Origin: Asaia sp. W19
Lineage (GTDB): Bacteria; Pseudomonadota; Alphaproteobacteria; Acetobacterales; Acetobacteraceae
NCBI RefSeq assembly: GCF_003994335.1
Contig: NZ_PNQZ01000043.1
Coordinates: 1-64,000, forward strand
Length of the DNA: 64,000 nt
Direction of reading: 5' to 3'
Part shown: piece by piece, positions 12,802 through 21,853 of the stretch
Numbering within the stretch: position 1 is the first letter of the stretch
Layout of the letters: every line of letters begins with the position of its first letter
Made by a program: the position numbers and the translations under genes
The notes under the pieces: model-generated
Databases searched by the model: none
Seen by the model: the letters and a program-made list of their open reading frames with translations, nothing else
Told to the model about the DNA's origin: nothing

Positions 12802-14304
12802 TCAGACAGCTTCCCGCAGCGCCTTGATCTGTGCCTCGAACTCCTCGATCGAGAATGGCCGCCCGAAGATCTCGATCTGATCGGTCTGCAGATAGACTCC
12901 GGTACCGGGGATCGTCACCCTGACGAAGCGACCGAGCACACCCGCCTCATCACGCCAGATGAAAGGCGTACCATCGAGACCGCCAAATACCGGGCCGCCC
13001 TGACGATCGATGATCGTGCTCCAGAAGAAACGATCGTGAGAAACCTCAACCCGGAAGGAAGACAAGCGCTCCAGCACGCCATCGAGGCGATTGAAGATCA
13101 TGATCTCATGGATATGGCAGAGCTCTCCCAGATCGACCATCCACCAGGGATTGTCCTCGAGGGCCGTGTGATGTTGAGGCCGTCCCATGAGACGCCCCGA
13201 GACAGCGCGGCAAGCATCCTCGTCACGCGAGCCCTCGTGAAGCGTGGAACTCTGCGTCGCGCGCTTCCCGCGAGACAGTAACGGCCAGTCGGCCAACGGG
13301 ATGATGATGCCCGCGCGTGCCTTGCCGATCAGGGATTCCCAATAGTCCTTGAGATAGCTGTCGGAAACCTCGTTGGTATGGGCGTGATACGCCGCACGTT
13401 CCTCTGCGGTCTTGTCACCCCAATGCTTTTGCGCTCCGAAATCGCCCAGACAGCCACGCCTGTTCCGACGATCGAAATCCTCTTCCGAGCGAATGTTGAA
13501 ATGCGCGATGTAACCGGCCTCTACCAGTCGGGCACGGCGGTTTTCAGCGTTCAAGAAGGACCAGGCTTTCTCGGGGAAATTCTCGTAATAGCCCTCCATC
13601 GACTCACCGAGCATGTTGCAGGCCCGCAAGGGAGCGCCCAGTCCGAACAGATCGTGATGAATCGCGACGTGCTGGTTCTCATAGGAGAGCCGATATGAAA
13701 CAGCCCCCGCCTTGGCCAGGATCTTGGTGAAAGGAGAAGCTCCGCTCTCGCGCATCGTGTAATTGCGCAGCACACCGTCGGTCGGACGGGTAGCGTGGCC
13801 GGAATGCCCGTAGCCACACCAGTTCAGATAGATCGCGTCGTGATCGCCGCCGAAGCGTGCGCTGACCTGACGAATGTCATTGCTGCCCGGCAGACAGACA
13901 TATTCGTCCACGTCGAGGAACATGAGCCATTTCGTCTCATGCACGTGATGACGCAGGAAATGACGATACATCTGCAGTTGTTCGCCCGTGTAACGATAAT
14001 GATGGAAGGTGACGAAAGGCTGCCCCTCCATCATGAACGGCAGCACGGCCTCGTAAAGCGCCGAGGGATCATCGTCATTACAGTAGAGGTAGACGTGATC
14101 GAACCCGATCGACCGATGATAGCTCAGCCATTCGGCGATGGAATCGGATTCCCAGCGCGCGCATGCCACCAGCACGTGCTGATAGCGCGCCTGAGGCCAA
14201 ATTCCCTTGTTATGGGCGACGGCAAGAGGAAGCTTGCCAAAACTCGCGAGGTCCTGGGATTGTTTTTTCTTGGGCGAAAACGGGGGCATGGCTCTTATGT
14301 TCAT
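12802..14304 (-). CDS. Glycosyltransferase (GT92/GT2-like) with C-terminal discoidin-like domain
   Basis: About 500 residues from the ATG at 14304; a GTG at 14397 would add 31, and the start is not settled. The first 300 residues resemble the DUF23/GT92 group of GT-A transferases: VLVACARWESDSIAEWLSYH at the nucleotide-sugar strand and MFLDVDEYV, a DxD-type metal site. The last about 150 residues (RATQSSTLHEG, WWMVDLGELCHIHEI, FRVEVSHD) match the F5/8 type C (discoidin) sandwich, normally an extracellular carbohydrate-binding fold. No signal peptide or membrane segment is visible. A likely role is surface polysaccharide synthesis, with the tail binding an acceptor glycan. It stands alone, divergent from the AGE-family isomerase gene. 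Confidence 0.78.
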   Translation of the reverse strand: MNIRAMPPFSPKKKQSQDLASFGKLPLAVAHNKGIWPQARYQHVLVACARWESDSIAEWLSYHRSIGFDHVYLYCNDDDPSALYEAVLPFMMEGQPFVTFHHYRYTGEQLQMYRHFLRHHVHETKWLMFLDVDEYVCLPGSNDIRQVSARFGGDHDAIYLNWCGYGHSGHATRPTDGVLRNYTMRESGASPFTKILAKAGAVSYRLSYENQHVAIHHDLFGLGAPLRACNMLGESMEGYYENFPEKAWSFLNAENRRARLVEAGYIAHFNIRSEEDFDRRNRRGCLGDFGAQKHWGDKTAEERAAYHAHTNEVSDSYLKDYWESLIGKARAGIIIPLADWPLLSRGKRATQSSTLHEGSRDEDACRAVSGRLMGRPQHHTALEDNPWWMVDLGELCHIHEIMIFNRLDGVLERLSSFRVEVSHDRFFWSTIIDRQGGPVFGGLDGTPFIWRDEAGVLGRFVRVTIPGTGVYLQTDQIEIFGRPFSIEEFEAQIKALREAV

Positions 14305-14506
14305 CCTGCTCGGAACGAGTTCAGCGCGTCTATCAGACAGAACGCGATAATAAATCCCCTCCCGCCACGACAACAGTGAATTCTTGTGACATGTCACGGC
14401 AAATAACCGTTTTCACGGGCCGATCACGATATGTGCTTTGTCAAACGGCAACCATCCCTCCCCGGTCGCGTGTTCATCAAAACGCTCACGGTACAGGATT
14501 GCCTCG

Positions 14507-15763
14507 ATGACCGATCTGCTTTCTCCCATGCTGCTTCCAGAAACGAGTTGGGTGCGCCGAGCCGCGCATCGTCACTGGCTCGCCGCCGAGGGGCGCCGGC
14601 TGCTGCGTTTTGCCTCAGCCTCACGCATGGAAGGAGGGTTCGGAGCCCTGGGTCGCGACGGCAAGCTTCCTGCGGACAGCGTTCCGGATGGTATTCTCAC
14701 GGCGCGTATGGTGCACGCGTTCGCCATGGCCGCGCTACAGGGTATCCCGGGATGCCTGCCCATGGTCCGCCATGGCGTAGGGGCCCTTCTCGGCCCGCTG
14801 CATGACAAGGAGCATGGCGGCTGGTATGCCAGCCCGGCCAATCCTGAAGCGCGCAAGCAGGCCTATCTGCATGCCTTCGTAGCTCTTGCCGGCTCCTCGG
14901 CCACGCTTCTCGGCGTGGAGGGCGGTGAAAGACTCCTCTCTCTGGCGACCGACGTACTCGAGGGGCGCTACTGGTCGGAAGAAGAAGGGGTCATGCGCGA
15001 GAGTTTCGCTGCTGACTGGAGCGATGAGGAAGATTATCGCGGCGCCAACGCAAACATGCATTCCACCGAAGCCTGCCTGGCCCTCGCCGATATCACGGGA
15101 GATGATAAATGGCTCGATCGCGCGCATCTCATCGTCCACCGTTTCGTGCATGAAATCGCGGGCAATAACGATTTTTGCATGCCCGAGCATTTCGACCGCC
15201 AGTGGACCCTTCTTCGCGAGTACAACAAGGACAAGCCGATGGACCCTTTGCGCCCGTATGGCATGACGCCTGGCCATTTCTCGGAATGGGCGCATCTGAC
15301 ACTCAAAGTCGAAGCAGCGCTTCTTCGCCGCACCGGCACCGCACCCGGGTGGATGCTTCATGACGCGCGGGCACTGCTCGATTCGGCGTTGCGCCTCGGC
15401 TGGGGACCGGACGGAAAGCCGGGGATGATCTATACGATCGACTGGGACCACCGCCCTCACGTCACCAACCGCGCGCATTGGGTGCAGGCGGAAACCGTCA
15501 CAGCTGCGGTCAACCTGCTCAAGCGCACCGGCAGCCCGGCTTACGAAATGTGGTACCGCAAGGTCTGGGACTATATCGCCGACACGTTGATCGACCATGA
15601 CCAGGGCGGCTGGCGTAACGAGGTCGATGCAGACGGGCATGTTTCCGGCGCCGTATACGCGGACAAGGCGGATCTATACCATGCATTTCAGGCCACCGTG
15701 GCACCGATCCTGCCATTATCGCCCTGCCTGACCCTCGCCCTGCGGGAATCAGATATCGTCTGA
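14507..15763 (+). CDS. AGE-family aldose-ketose isomerase / epimerase
   Basis: 418 residues from the ATG at 14507; the longer upstream frame lacks family sequence. The (alpha/alpha)6 barrel of N-acylglucosamine 2-epimerase relatives is recognisable from regularly spaced motifs: ADSVPDGILTARMVHAFA, ANANMHSTEACLALAD with the catalytic His, PGHFSEWAHLTLKVEA and NRAHWVQAET with a second catalytic His. The pattern is closest to YihS and D-mannose isomerase types that interconvert mannose, fructose and glucose, rather than to renin-binding N-acetylglucosamine epimerases. Cytoplasmic. A mannose-to-fructose role would suit the sugar-oxidising lifestyle, but cellobiose or sulfoquinovose relatives share these motifs, so the substrate is open. 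Confidence 0.8.
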   Translation: MTDLLSPMLLPETSWVRRAAHRHWLAAEGRRLLRFASASRMEGGFGALGRDGKLPADSVPDGILTARMVHAFAMAALQGIPGCLPMVRHGVGALLGPLHDKEHGGWYASPANPEARKQAYLHAFVALAGSSATLLGVEGGERLLSLATDVLEGRYWSEEEGVMRESFAADWSDEEDYRGANANMHSTEACLALADITGDDKWLDRAHLIVHRFVHEIAGNNDFCMPEHFDRQWTLLREYNKDKPMDPLRPYGMTPGHFSEWAHLTLKVEAALLRRTGTAPGWMLHDARALLDSALRLGWGPDGKPGMIYTIDWDHRPHVTNRAHWVQAETVTAAVNLLKRTGSPAYEMWYRKVWDYIADTLIDHDQGGWRNEVDADGHVSGAVYADKADLYHAFQATVAPILPLSPCLTLALRESDIV

Positions 15764-15844
15764 CAGTAAAGGCTCTCGTTTCCCGGACGAGGCCACTGCT
15801 CCCACGGCTGCGCCGGTCACGTCACGCCGCAAAAATCACGTTCC

Positions 15845-16600
15845 CTATTCCGTGCCACCCGGACCCTGGATCTGATCATAGCCCACAGACCCGGGCGGTG
15901 CGCCGCGCGGGATGAGCGGCTCGTCAGAGACATGGATGGCCTGAAGCCGATCCGGACCAAGGCGTCGGGCCACAACCAGCTTTCCGTAAGCGGTCTGGTA
16001 CCCATAGCCCTCGGCGTAGATTGGCGCTCCCGGTTGCAGGTATCGTGTCCGTGCACCCGAGGCGGGTACACGCAGCACCGTTCCACTATCGAGCAGTGCC
16101 CCGTTCAGCGCCCCGTCACCATCATGGAGCAGACGCGCAATTCGCCCTTGCGCGCTCGCGGGAGGGGCCGAGGTAACCAGCTCCGGCATGGGGGCTGCAC
16201 AAAGATCCTGCTTGTCGCTCAAAGCAAAAGCCCGGATCAGGTGCAGGGCAGGAGCGATCAGCCCCCTCACGGTCAGGCTGGAACCGGCGCGCAGATGATG
16301 ATCCTGCGCGGCGAGGCCCGGAGGCATTTCAATCTCGGTCCCATCGGTCAGGATCGCCCCGACCGCGTCACCCTGTGTGCCAGGGAGCAGACGTTCGACC
16401 TTCCCGGAGTATCGCTGCATCCCCCGAAGGTCGAACACGCATTGCGAGGCGCCTTGCCCAGGTGAGGCGCTCGTCACGACCTGAGTCGCCTTAATAGGAC
16501 CTGCGGCGAGGGCCGCGCCGGAATGCCAGATACACAGGGCGAAAAGCGCTGTCGCCATACGGCGAGAGGACTGACCCGAGCCTCTGGACATCATGCGCAT
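15845..16600 (-). CDS. Exported protein of unknown function with two internal repeats
   Basis: 251 residues from the ATG at 16600, chosen because GAGGGAG lies at 16609-16615. A Sec signal peptide (SSRRMATALFALCIWHSGAALA) predicts a periplasmic product. The mature part holds two copies of one module: SGKVERLLPGTQGDAVGAIL with DGTEIEMPPG, and QGRIARLLHDGDGALNGALL with SGTVLRVPAS, each ending in a Leu-x-x-Gly turn and a short strand. The pattern suggests small beta-barrel (OB or DUF5666-like) domains. It lies 56 bases downstream of purH on the same strand, so it may be co-transcribed without sharing function. I do not recognise a named family. Confidence 0.7.
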   Translation of the reverse strand: MRMMSRGSGQSSRRMATALFALCIWHSGAALAAGPIKATQVVTSASPGQGASQCVFDLRGMQRYSGKVERLLPGTQGDAVGAILTDGTEIEMPPGLAAQDHHLRAGSSLTVRGLIAPALHLIRAFALSDKQDLCAAPMPELVTSAPPASAQGRIARLLHDGDGALNGALLDSGTVLRVPASGARTRYLQPGAPIYAEGYGYQTAYGKLVVARRLGPDRLQAIHVSDEPLIPRGAPPGSVGYDQIQGPGGTE

Positions 16601-16656
16601 GGCGTAAACTCCCTCATCAGATTCGATATCAGCCCGGCGGTTACCGGGCACGGCAC

Positions 16657-18237
16657 TTAATGGCGGAAATGCCGCATCCCAGTGAACACCATCGCGATAC
16701 CGGCGGCATCGGCGGCGTCGATCACTTCCTGATCACGGATGGAGCCACCCGGCTGGATAACCGCAACGGCGCCAGCGGCGATGACACTCTCGAGCCCATC
16801 GGCAAACGGAAAGAATGCGTCTGAAGCCGCCACAGAACCTTGGGTGAGCGCCACGCTCTCACCAGCCGCCTCAGCGGCATCGAGGCTCTTGCGAGCCGCG
16901 ATACGGGCAGAATCAACGCGAGACATCTGACCAGCACCGATTCCGACGGTCGCGCGGTCCTTGGCATAGATCACAGCATTGGACTTCACGTGCTTGGCGA
17001 CACGGAACGCGAAGAGCAAATCGACCATTTCGGCTTCGCTCGGCGCGCGCTTGGTCACGACGCGGAGATCCGCCTCCTGCACCTGCCCCGCATCCCGGCT
17101 CTGGGCCAGGAAACCGCCTGCAACCGATTTGAACGTCATGCCTGCTTCAGTGGCCGAAGGCAGACCGCCTGTGAGCAACAGACGCAGGTTCTTCTTGCGG
17201 CTGAGAACTGCCTTTGCGCCGTCCGTGGCGTCCGGCGCAACGATCACTTCGGTGAAGATGGTGGAGATGAGTTCGGCAGTGGCTTCATCAAGGGGGCGAT
17301 TGAGCGCAACGATCCCGCCAAATGCGGAAACCGGATCGCATCTGAGCGCAGCTTTCCAGGCGGCCTCGAGAGTTTCGGCGCTGGCAACCCCGCAAGGGTT
17401 GGCATGCTTGACGATCACGACGCTCGGCTTGTCGAATTCGGCAACTGCCTCGAAGGCGGCGTCCGTGTCGTTCAGGTTGTTATAGCTGAGCGCCTTGCCC
17501 TGAATCTGGGTTGCGGTGGCCAGTCCATAACGCTTGTCGGACGTGGCGTAGAATGCAGCGTCCTGATGAGGATTCTCGCCGTAGCGCAGCAACTCGCGAC
17601 GCGAACCCGTGAGCGTCATGGTCTCAGGCAGCATGTCTCCGCGCTGCTTCGCGAACCAGGTCGCAATCATCGAGTCATAGGATGCCGTATGCGCGTAGGC
17701 AGCGCCGGCCCATACCGTGCGCTCCTGCAGCGTCGAGCCCCCCTTTTCGAGCGCCTCCATCAATGCGGGATACTGCGCGGGTTCGGTCAGGATCACGACG
17801 TGATCATGATTCTTGGCGGCAGCGCGGATCATGGCCGGCCCACCGATATCAATGTTCTCGATACAGTCCTCAGGACCCGCTCCCGAGGCCACCGTCGCGG
17901 CAAACGGGTAGAGATTGACGCAAACCAGGTCGATCGGGGCGATCTGATGGGCTTCCATCTGCTCACGATGGGAGGCCAGATCGCGACGCCCGAGAATCCC
18001 CCCATGGATCTGAGGGACGAGGGTCTTCACGCGTCCGTCGAGAATTTCCGGAAAACCCGTATGATCCGAAACATCCGTAACCGCCAGCCCCGCATCGCGG
18101 AGCGCCCTGGCAGAGCCGCCCGTCGAGAGCAGCTGCACATTCTGCGCCGTCAGGGCGCGACCGAGGTCGATCAGCCCGGTCTTGTCGGAAACAGAGAGAA
18201 GCGCCCTGCGAATGGGCAGGCGGTCGGCAGAGGTCAT
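16657..18237 (-). CDS. purH: Bifunctional AICAR transformylase / IMP cyclohydrolase
   Basis: 526 residues from the ATG at 18237, preferred over the ATG at 18261 because it has GGAG seven bases upstream. Catalyses the last two steps of purine synthesis, AICAR to FAICAR to IMP. The N-terminal MGS-like cyclohydrolase domain reads [14 protein letters not shown] and [11 protein letters not shown]. The C-terminal transformylase carries the Lys-His pair in [10 protein letters not shown], plus RYGENPHQ at the domain junction and [13 protein letters not shown]. Normal length. Confidence 0.98.
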   Translation of the reverse strand: MTSADRLPIRRALLSVSDKTGLIDLGRALTAQNVQLLSTGGSARALRDAGLAVTDVSDHTGFPEILDGRVKTLVPQIHGGILGRRDLASHREQMEAHQIAPIDLVCVNLYPFAATVASGAGPEDCIENIDIGGPAMIRAAAKNHDHVVILTEPAQYPALMEALEKGGSTLQERTVWAGAAYAHTASYDSMIATWFAKQRGDMLPETMTLTGSRRELLRYGENPHQDAAFYATSDKRYGLATATQIQGKALSYNNLNDTDAAFEAVAEFDKPSVVIVKHANPCGVASAETLEAAWKAALRCDPVSAFGGIVALNRPLDEATAELISTIFTEVIVAPDATDGAKAVLSRKKNLRLLLTGGLPSATEAGMTFKSVAGGFLAQSRDAGQVQEADLRVVTKRAPSEAEMVDLLFAFRVAKHVKSNAVIYAKDRATVGIGAGQMSRVDSARIAARKSLDAAEAAGESVALTQGSVAASDAFFPFADGLESVIAAGAVAVIQPGGSIRDQEVIDAADAAGIAMVFTGMRHFRH

Positions 18238-18333
18238 GTCAGGCTCCAGAGTAACCGGCATTCAGCGCTGGTATTCAGCGACGGAGGCTCCGCCATTGCC
18301 CGTCATGGACCGGCACCCGAGACCGCACCTGAG

Positions 18334-18357
18334 ATCCCGGATATCGTAGCCCGGGAT
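18334..18357. repeat. Inverted repeat in the purH leader
   Basis: Perfect 7-bp arms ATCCCGG (18334-18340) and CCGGGAT (18351-18357) with a 10-base loop, between the YdjM-like gene and purH on the transcribed strand. It could be a weak terminator of the former or a purH leader hairpin. Confidence 0.35.
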
Positions 18358-18416
18358 GCCAGCCACGAACGCACAACAGCGGAATTTTGCTGCTGCTCTT
18401 ATTCCCCTGCATCCGA

Positions 18417-18950
18417 TTAGGCAATCAAAGGCATGTGGCTGAATTTTAACATTCCAGGCGGCCAGTGATGAAGCAGGCAACGATAACTTATCCAGCCAAG
18501 GCAGAAGAGGCAGGCAACGAGCAGCACATACTCCCTGAAACTGCCGGTCTTGGCGTGAGGCCAGAGGGACAGTCTGTTGCGAGAGAGCGGATAAAGCGCC
18601 CAGCATCCCCCTGTCATCATGTCCGCAAGAATATGGCTGAGATAGCCGATCAGGAACCCACCCCAGGCGGATTGAAGCCCCGCCGGTCCAAGAGAGTGTT
18701 CGAGTGCCCAGCCCGCCGCCAGGGGTACTGCGAGACTATGGGTGACCGTACGGTGCCCCACCATGCGGGACAGCGGCCGCGACAGCCACACCATACGGCA
18801 GCCGAGCATCGATCTCTCTGTGTCCAGATCGGGGGCCAGACTGCCGAGACCGGTCGCAATCATTACCGGCCATGAGAGCGGAAGCCAGCCTGCGGCTGCC
18901 GCGGTCAGCCCGCAAGCGATACCAAGAACAAGATGGGAACGTCCAATCAT
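18417..18950 (-). CDS. YdjM-like inner membrane metal-dependent hydrolase
   Basis: 177 residues with about four hydrophobic segments. The YdjM (DUF457) signature is present: N-terminal MIGRSHLVLG with a His, LGSLAPDLDTERSMLG with metal-type Asp residues, HRTVTHSLAVPL, and GYLSHILADMMTGGCWALYP. E. coli YdjM is under LexA control and its activity is poorly defined. Here the upstream gap shows no alpha-proteobacterial GTTC-N7-GTTC LexA box that I can see. Same strand as purH, 180 bases upstream of it, but probably a separate unit. The membrane location is inferred from hydrophobicity. Confidence 0.83.
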   Translation of the reverse strand: MIGRSHLVLGIACGLTAAAAGWLPLSWPVMIATGLGSLAPDLDTERSMLGCRMVWLSRPLSRMVGHRTVTHSLAVPLAAGWALEHSLGPAGLQSAWGGFLIGYLSHILADMMTGGCWALYPLSRNRLSLWPHAKTGSFREYVLLVACLFCLGWISYRCLLHHWPPGMLKFSHMPLIA

Positions 18951-19289
18951 GCTGCCTTATGACACCACATGAACTCTCTCGTCCATCTCTATGATTCTAT
19001 TCGATAGTCTTCATCTCCGCAACCAGTCCGAGCGCGATATTCGATGCACCAGGAGGTGGAGCGGAAAATCCTCAGGCGAAGCCTCGTTCGGCTACCGATT
19101 GGCTTCGCCGCTTGCCTCATCTCCGGGCAGGGCACGGTCTTCGATACCGGAACGGTGCATTCGCTCATAGGGTATATAAAATACTGCAAAAACAGTATAC
19201 TACGCGAAAGATCTCATAAAATCTGTGAGCAAACGCCCGAGGTCAGTCGCTCCAGTGTATCTTGACATCAAGATAAGATATCTGCCGCA
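18951..19289. other. AT-richer intergenic region with small palindromes
   Basis: 339 bases between the YdjM-like gene and the end of the efflux operon. It contains the hairpin at 19181-19198 and two short dyads at 19261-19283 (CTTGA-CA-TCAAG, then AGATA-AGA-TATCT). A 66-codon frame at 18989-19189 has no family likeness or Shine-Dalgarno and is not called. The region should hold the promoter of the YdjM-like gene. Confidence 0.6.
19174..19198 (-). terminator. Weak hairpin with T-rich tail downstream of the efflux operon
   Basis: Arms ATACTG (19181-19186) and CAGTAT (19193-19198) with a six-base loop, followed on the minus strand by TTTATATA. It lies about 90 bases past the outer membrane factor stop. 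The stem is short and AT-rich, so it could equally be an operator. Confidence 0.35.
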
Positions 19290-20759
19290 TCATCCTGATT
19301 TTGAGGAATTATGTTCCATCAGTGCAGGATACTCCCAGCCTCCACCCAAGGCGCGGTAGAGAGAGACGAACGCCGTCGCAATCTGGATACGATTAGCCGA
19401 ATAGGTTGCCTCTGCCGCCAATGCGGCGCTCTCAGCGTTATCAACCTGGAGGAAGTCCACGGCACCCTCGCGGTACTGTTCCCGTGCAATACCGACTGCC
19501 TTGCGACTTTCTTCCCAGGCGACCCGCGTCTGCTCGAGGCGCTTCTGGGACTGGGCGTAAGCAGTGAGCGCATTATCGACTTCGTTCCAGGCCGTGGTGA
19601 CGGTCTGGTGAAAAGCGAGCGCCGCATCCTTCTGTTCAGCCTTGCGCAAGGCCAGCGTACCGCGCAGACGTCCCCCTTCGAAAAGAGGAACCGATAATGT
19701 CGGACCCGTCGCAAACTGACGCGAAGGAAGAGAAAAGAAATTCGCCGCTGACAGGGTCTGCGTGCCCATCTGCCCTGTCAGGGTGATATCGGGATAGAAC
19801 GCTGCGATCGCAACGCCTACTCCGGCGGTCGCCATATGGAGCTTGGCTTCAGCCTCCCGGATATCGGGGCGACGGCGCGCCAGCGCGGAGGGTAATCCCA
19901 CCGGAGCGGACGGAATTACCCCCGGCATGGTGCCATCATGCGCAGCCAGCTCGACGGCAAGGCTCCGGGGCGGCTCATCCAGCAGCATCCCGATGGCGTT
20001 GATGAGGGCAGACTCAGAATTGCGCAGAACGGGCAATGCCGCCGCCGTACCCGCCTGTTCCGTACGCGCCTGCGCCAGATCGAGCGTCGTCGCCGCGCCG
20101 TTGCCAAAACGCGACTCAACCAGTGCTACATCGTGTTCGGCAACGGCCATATGCCGCTGCGTGATGGCGATCTGGTCCTGTACGCCTCTCAGCTGCATGT
20201 AGCTGTCTACCAGGGTTGCCAGCGTGCTCAGGGCCAAGCCATGGCGTGCCTCGATAGCGGCCTCCTGCGACGCGTGCTGCGCCTCAACCGACCGCCTGAT
20301 CTGCCCGAACAGATCGAGATCCCAGGAGGCCCCGAGTGTGTTCTGGAAAAAATTATACTCGTTGGGCGCGCCGTTTCGCGGTTGCACCAATGAGATAAAT
20401 CCGGTCTCACTCTGATGCGTCCGCGTATAGGAGCCTGCCCAATTGAGGCTCGGCAAACCCTGGGCAGCTGCGATACGAGTCTGCGAGCGGGCTTCCGCGA
20501 TACGCTGCATACCGCGTTGCAGATCGATGTTCTGAACCGCCAGACGATCGATAAGCCGGTTCAGCTCAGGATCGTTGAATCGCTTCCACCAGGCAATATC
20601 CACCGGCCCGCCATAGGTCCGGCCCGCCAGATCCTGAGGTTCCTCGCCGTAGCGCGCCGCAGAGATGACCTCAGGGCGTTTGAAATCAGGCCCCAACGTA
20701 CACGCCGACAGGAGCGTACTCGCCCCGAGCAGCATAAGCAGGCGCGCAGAAGAACTCAT
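19290..20759 (-). CDS. Outer membrane efflux lipoprotein (NodT/OprM family)
   Basis: 489 residues. The outer membrane channel of a tripartite pump. A lipoprotein signal ends in the lipobox LLSAC with Cys20 as the lipidated residue, and TLGPDFKRP follows as in OprM relatives. Two OEP repeats of long coiled-coil helices follow, with ARRRPDIREAEAKLHMATAGVGVAIAAFYPDI cut across the middle by the typical P-D-I turn. The C-terminal half repeats the pattern. It is the last gene of the operon, and its start overlaps the membrane fusion gene by four bases (ATGA). With an MFS partner it should form an EmrAB-TolC-like export complex. Confidence 0.93.
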   Translation of the reverse strand: MSSSARLLMLLGASTLLSACTLGPDFKRPEVISAARYGEEPQDLAGRTYGGPVDIAWWKRFNDPELNRLIDRLAVQNIDLQRGMQRIAEARSQTRIAAAQGLPSLNWAGSYTRTHQSETGFISLVQPRNGAPNEYNFFQNTLGASWDLDLFGQIRRSVEAQHASQEAAIEARHGLALSTLATLVDSYMQLRGVQDQIAITQRHMAVAEHDVALVESRFGNGAATTLDLAQARTEQAGTAAALPVLRNSESALINAIGMLLDEPPRSLAVELAAHDGTMPGVIPSAPVGLPSALARRRPDIREAEAKLHMATAGVGVAIAAFYPDITLTGQMGTQTLSAANFFSLPSRQFATGPTLSVPLFEGGRLRGTLALRKAEQKDAALAFHQTVTTAWNEVDNALTAYAQSQKRLEQTRVAWEESRKAVGIAREQYREGAVDFLQVDNAESAALAAEATYSANRIQIATAFVSLYRALGGGWEYPALMEHNSSKSG

Positions 20760-21850
20760 CGCGCCGTGATCCCGGTCTGGCTGTGGCGCTGTTCGTCCAC
20801 CACGTTCTCAAGGCCGGTATCGACCGTCGTTTCGACCGAAAATCCCATGCGCAACAATTTCGCCAAGGGTTGATTGGGCGTCACGATGATCTTCACAGGC
20901 AGACGCTGCACGATCTTCGTAAAATTACCGGTCGCATTCTCGGGGGCAATCGGCGCAAAGGCCGCACCTGATGCCGGTGGGATGCTGTCCACGATACCGT
21001 CGAGATCCATGTCGTAAGCGTCCACATGGATGCGGGCATGCTGGCCCGGGCGCATGTGACGCAACGCAAGCTCCCGGTAATTGGCCATGACCCAGAGCTG
21101 GTTCATCGGCACGAGGGCCATCATGGCCGCGCCTGGGGCGACGTAATTTCCCGCCTGGACCGTCTTTTCACCCACCATTCCATCGAAAGGCGCGCGGATC
21201 TCGGTATAGGAGAGATTAAGTTCGTCCTGATGCACAATCGCCCGATCGATGATCAGCTTGCGCATCGAGGCTTCGTGGCGCGCCTTCAGGATAGGAATAT
21301 CCGCTTCCGCTGCGGCGACGCGCGCCTTCATGCTACGCAGGTTCGCCTCCATTTCGCGCATTGACGCATCGGTCAGCTGATGCTCCTGCGTAGAGCCCGC
21401 CCCTGTCTGGGCGAGGTTCTGATAACGCCGCGCATTCTGCCGCGCGTAGACAAGCTGCGCCTCGATGCGCGCAGCTTCGGCCTTGCTCTCCTCAATCATG
21501 CTCGGCTGACGGTCAACAGCGGCCTCGGTGTCCAGCACGAGCGCCTCATCATGCCCAAGCTGGGCCCGACTTTTCTCGAGTGTCGTCTCGTAATCGCGTG
21601 GATCGAGCCGCACGAGCACTTGCCCCGCCCGGACGCTCTGATTGTCATCGACCAGGACATCGATCACCTGACCCGGCACACGTGGCGCAATCGTGGCATA
21701 ATGCGCCGTCACATAGGCATCATTCGTCCAGACCTTTCGGTTCGGGACGAAGATGATCGCGAGGATGATGGCACAAAAGCCCAGAATGATGAGGCCTGTG
21801 ACAACAAAGGGCCATTTGGCCGGGCTGCTTTTCTGATCGTCTGAGGCCAT
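20756..21850 (-). CDS. emrA: HlyD/EmrA-family membrane fusion protein
   Basis: 364 residues. The periplasmic adaptor linking the MFS pump to the outer membrane channel. One N-terminal membrane helix (about residues 14-34) is followed by VWTNDAYVTAHYATIAPRVP, the EmrA lipoyl half-motif, then a long alpha-hairpin coiled coil around residues 95-205. The second lipoyl half and beta-barrel follow (YTEIRAPFDGMVGEKTVQAG). It sits between its partners with a three-base gap to the MFS gene and a four-base overlap with the channel gene. The family exports hydrophobic drugs, uncouplers and fatty acids; the substrate here is unknown. Confidence 0.92.
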   Translation of the reverse strand: MASDDQKSSPAKWPFVVTGLIILGFCAIILAIIFVPNRKVWTNDAYVTAHYATIAPRVPGQVIDVLVDDNQSVRAGQVLVRLDPRDYETTLEKSRAQLGHDEALVLDTEAAVDRQPSMIEESKAEAARIEAQLVYARQNARRYQNLAQTGAGSTQEHQLTDASMREMEANLRSMKARVAAAEADIPILKARHEASMRKLIIDRAIVHQDELNLSYTEIRAPFDGMVGEKTVQAGNYVAPGAAMMALVPMNQLWVMANYRELALRHMRPGQHARIHVDAYDMDLDGIVDSIPPASGAAFAPIAPENATGNFTKIVQRLPVKIIVTPNQPLAKLLRMGFSVETTVDTGLENVVDEQRHSQTGITAR

Positions 21851-21853
21851 GGG

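Noticed and set aside
16840-18420. 526-codon plus-strand frame opposite purH
   Set aside because: Antisense shadow of purH with Arg/His-rich, unstructured composition.
18989-19189. 66-codon minus-strand frame in the gap before the YdjM-like gene
   Set aside because: No Shine-Dalgarno, no domain, and it spans palindromic AT-rich sequence.
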